Below, in pieces: positions 61,408-64,000 of a stretch of DNA of 64,000 nucleotides. Where the stretch lies: assembly GCF_028769735.1 (NCBI RefSeq), contig NC_088171.1:64284216-64348215 (forward strand), written 5' to 3'. The position numbers and the translations under genes were made by a program. A model generated the notes under the pieces. That model was not told where the DNA came from. It did no database searches and was given only the letters and a program-made list of their open reading frames with translations. Origin of the DNA: Zonotrichia leucophrys gambelii. Its lineage: Eukaryota > Chordata > Aves > Passeriformes > Passerellidae. The first letter of the stretch is position 1. Each line of letters starts with the position of its first letter.

Positions 61408-61415
61408 TACAGTAC
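61408..61415 (-). promoter_or_regulatory. ATXN1: miR-101 8mer seed match near the ATXN1 stop
   Basis: TACAGTAC on plus is GTACTGTA in the transcript, 56 bases after the stop codon. A position just beyond the stop is retained in every 3' UTR isoform. Confidence 0.6.
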
Positions 61416-61471
61416 AGTAATCTGGATAAAAATGACAAGGGATAGCCTAATTTCCTTTCCCCAAACAACTT

Positions 61472-62002
61472 TTACTTTCCTACGTTGGATCGACCTTCAA
61501 TGCAAATCTTAACCTCCTGAGGAATAAAAGAAGGCTTGGGAAGAGTCAAAGGTGGCTCCTCTTCTGATTTCTCTAGTTTTCGTGTTTCGGGGGCTGACCA
61601 CCTCCTCTTCCTTGTTGCTGGGGGCTTGCTGGGTTCTGTTTTGGTGAGCAAAGGTGCTGCAGGCAATCCTATTTTGTCCGGAAACTTCAGTTCACCGTTC
61701 TCAGCTAACATCTGTGCGCTTCCCTGATTAATCCCGTTTTCCTGCTCCGCATACCTGTGTCTACTTCCAGCTAGACTGTCATTCTTTGAATGCTTCAGCA
61801 AGATACTAGCTGAGTCCATGGGCTGGCCCTTTTTAATAGAGCCGTTCTTCAGGTTCTTGAGTGTGAGCGATATGCAGACGTCCCCCACTGAGAGTTTGGA
61901 GCATGGCAAATCAAAGAGCTGGTTGGTTCTTTCAGGGCAGCACGATGACCAGCCTTGTCCAAATACAAAAAAAGGGTATTCTACCAAGACTTCCACGCTG
62001 AC
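61472..62002 (-). CDS. ATXN1: Ataxin-1, last coding exon (C-terminal 176 residues)
   Basis: Ataxin-1 is a nuclear RNA-binding scaffold that works with the Capicua repressor. This exon starts after TTTTGCAG in phase 0 with VSVEVLVEYPFFVFGQGW and ends EGRSNVGK-TAA. It corresponds to human residues 640-815. Residues 1 to about 54 are the end of the AXH domain (human 562-693), including CCPERTNQLFDLPCSKLS and VGDVCISLTLK. Residues 131-136, RKRRWS (61,595-61,612), are the nuclear-localisation and U2AF-homology-ligand motif. Its Ser (codon 61,595-61,597) corresponds to human Ser775/776, the phosphorylated 14-3-3 site. No stop or frameshift. The polyglutamine tract is encoded in an upstream exon outside the window. 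Convergent with GMPR. Confidence 0.97.
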   Translation of the reverse strand, partial: VSVEVLVEYPFFVFGQGWSSCCPERTNQLFDLPCSKLSVGDVCISLTLKNLKNGSIKKGQPMDSASILLKHSKNDSLAGSRHRYAEQENGINQGSAQMLAENGELKFPDKIGLPAAPLLTKTEPSKPPATRKRRWSAPETRKLEKSEEEPPLTLPKPSFIPQEVKICIEGRSNVGK

Positions 62003-64000
62003 CTGCAAAAAGAGACAGGACAACACAGGAAGACAGAGGGAGAGAGAGGGGAGAGCATGAGATCACTCCATGAGCCCTCACACACGTGCAGTGCTTGCCA
62101 CAGGGGAGAGGGATAAAGCTGGAATTGCAAAGGCGATGTTCAGTTTCTGCAAAATCAGAATATTGGTCACCAGACTTCACGCCAGCTCTTGTCACCCAGC
62201 TCTTAATACTTTCTCTGAGCTCAGTACTTCACAAAACAAACTTCACCAGGAATCAAGCTTTACCTTTTTCCAGCCATTCAGACAGGCGTAAGAGTTCAAA
62301 CAGCTTCAGTGTCTGGCCAACTGTTTCCTACCATCCCCTTGTGGTACCTAGAACTGTAATTTAAATCTAAAGACCCTTTCCAACCAGAGGATGGGCCAAG
62401 AGAAGCTCTCAGTTCTGACATAAGATTTCCTAAGTGATCACAGGAATGTCATCCTGACCTCTGTCTGAACACGCACTCACTGAGCAGCGTGAAAGGGTGA
62501 AGGTACTCTGATTGTCAGGGGAAGGCCACGAGCACACACAAAGTTGTAGCCATTAAGAGCAGCAAATGAGAGCCTGCCTTCCCCCAGCAGTCTGTTACCA
62601 GTCCAGTTTCTTCCCTTCTCACACATGGTCTTCCACTCTGCTGCAGAGTTTATCTCCTGCACTTCCTCAGGGAGGTGGTCATCTTTCCTCCTCCTGTGGT
62701 TCCCCTTTCCCTCTGCTTCACCCCACTTTAAAGACACATCTGGTTAGGAATCCTACCTAACCATCTTATGGGGAGCTGCCATGGCCAGAACAGACCAACA
62801 GCAGGTGCCTCCTGCTCCCTGACCTTGCAAATGCTGGGCCTTGAGGCCCCAACATGATAAAAAACACCTGATAAAACCATGATAAAATACCCACTTATCT
62901 TTGCACGTGGCAGCAGTCCAGCACTCACTGCAGGCTCAAACACTTGATGTGGACTCATGTGATTCTCAACCCATGGGGCTGACACCCCCCTCCCCAGCCC
63001 ACTACAGAGAGAGCAGGAAATTCTGACTAATACTTCTTTAAAACTTGGCACATGCTTTTAACTGCTGCCTGTCACATCAGTGAGGTCTGTGACTGTAAGA
63101 GGCTGGCTTGTGCTGGAGACAGATACCCACTGCTCTGCTCCCACAGGCCTCGTGTCCTCTGGAGCTCTTCTCAGGCATGGGGGCACAATCCCACTCTGAT
63201 GGTGTAACCCTAATTTGGTAGGGGCAAAAGGATCACCTGAATACATGTGCTCACCTCATTTCTGAGACATTCAGCAGCCACAGACTGCACCAGCTGCCTG
63301 GAGAGTCTTCCCTCTCCAGGACCACAGACTCACTTAAAAGGAAGATCACAGCAGGTTTGTGAAACCACCTCTCACCCCTGGAACGAGTAACTCTGTCACA
63401 CCCAGCATGGCTTTGCACCATTAAAAATGCATTTTGACACAGAAGCAGTTTGAGATGCACACTGCACTCCAGAGTTCCAACACATCTGTTCATAATGTTA
63501 CGTGTGAGCCTTGGGATGGAGTTGCACGGTCTGTCTGTCTGTCTGTCTGTCTCACAGAAGAGGCTGGGCTGTATGGAAGCACAGCCCCCAGCAGCCCTGC
63601 CCCTTCCCTGCTAGCAGTGCCACCCCCACAGCTGCTCTCCCTGCAAGCAGGGCCCCTGGTAGTGCCCCTCACACCCCACCAGCTCCACAGCCCTTTTGGG
63701 CAACAAGACTTGCTCAGGAATGTCTGACAGCTCAGAGATAGAAGCTCCAGAAGCAGGAAACCAATGATTCCCACCGGATGTTGACGGTGGCTCTGACTAT
63801 GTGCATGCCATGCACTAACAGCCATAAACTGCTGTTTATGGAGGGTTGATTCTGTTGGAAAAACCTAATTGAGTCTATAAATATATGCTATGCACTTCTG
63901 CAACTAGGCCAGTGGATAACACTGCATCCATTATCCTGCCACTCCACCTGCCCAACACAGTAAGCCACTGTACACGGAATTTCAAAAGGAGCAGTTTAGA
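62003..64000 (-). other. ATXN1: ATXN1 intron preceding the last exon (partial)
   Basis: Intronic sequence from the acceptor (TTTTGCAG on the minus strand, plus 62,003-62,010) to the right edge. It contains a pyrimidine/purine-rich stretch just upstream of the acceptor and a (GTCT)6 repeat. I recognise no exon or transposon in it. The donor is outside the window. Confidence 0.88.
63529..63552. repeat. (GTCT)6 microsatellite
   Basis: Six perfect GTCT units. It lies in the ATXN1 intron. Confidence 0.95.

Larger units (their letters stand above)
53445..61471 (-). other. ATXN1: ATXN1 3' UTR
   Basis: From the stop codon leftward to the terminal poly(A) signal is about 8.0 kb, comparable with the roughly 7-kb 3' UTR of human ATXN1. 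It contains several microsatellites, a perfect Pumilio element, and 7mer/8mer seed matches for miR-19, miR-101 and miR-130, all families reported to repress ATXN1 in mammals. No CR1 or LTR copy interrupts it, in contrast to the GMPR introns, which fits constraint on this sequence. Additional AATAAA sequences on the minus strand (for example opposite TTTATT near 57,686 and 58,497) could give shorter isoforms. Confidence 0.85.

Noticed and set aside
61472..62026. Start codon at 62,024-62,026 for a 184-residue protein on the minus strand
   Set aside because: The first eight residues are intron sequence ahead of the TTTTGCAG acceptor; the real segment is an internal-start exon of ATXN1 beginning at 62,002.
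61472..64000. CAG/polyglutamine repeat of ATXN1
   Set aside because: The tract is encoded in the preceding exon, which is outside this window; no CAG array is present here.

Overview
This is vertebrate nuclear DNA, most likely from a bird. The evidence is the small, widely spaced exons with GT-AG introns, several CR1 LINE fragments (including 3' ends with the typical ATTCTRTG-type terminus), an LTR of a type I recognise from neoavian, especially passerine, genomes, and the gene order. That order, GMPR running rightward and ATXN1 leftward in a tail-to-tail arrangement, is the same as on human chromosome 6p22. Nothing bacterial, viral or plasmid-like drives the layout.

Layout. 1-11,400: intergenic sequence upstream of GMPR, holding CR1 fragments (655-898, 6,848-7,060, 8,590-9,220), an isolated CpG-rich patch (390-550) and an A/C-rich low-complexity tract just before the promoter. 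11,400-12,500: CpG-island promoter of GMPR with a TATAAATA box at 11,788. 11,944-48,557: nine coding exons of GMPR, all found, joining in frame to exactly 345 codons plus stop with the catalytic cysteine at residue 186. Its eight introns carry CR1 pieces, short tandem duplications, an LTR (from 44,782) and a degenerate minisatellite in intron 8. About 48,558-49,740: GMPR 3' UTR. About 49,745-53,440: spacer between the converging genes. About 53,445-61,471 (minus strand): the very long ATXN1 3' UTR, with microsatellites, a perfect Pumilio element and seed matches for miR-19, miR-101 and miR-130. 61,472-62,002 (minus): last coding exon of ATXN1, encoding the end of the AXH domain, the RKRRWS nuclear-localisation/14-3-3/UHM-ligand motif and the C-terminus. 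62,003-64,000: the ATXN1 intron upstream of that exon; the rest of ATXN1 lies beyond the right edge.

The two genes are not known to work together. GMPR is a purine-salvage enzyme (GMP to IMP) and ATXN1 is a transcriptional co-repressor scaffold; they are neighbours by conserved synteny. I found no evidence for a previously undescribed multi-gene system. The most useful observations are regulatory: the TATA box that is also a near-match to a MEF2 site, the Pumilio/microRNA element set in the ATXN1 3' UTR, and a repeat-derived cluster of GCATG (RBFOX-type) motifs in the last GMPR intron.
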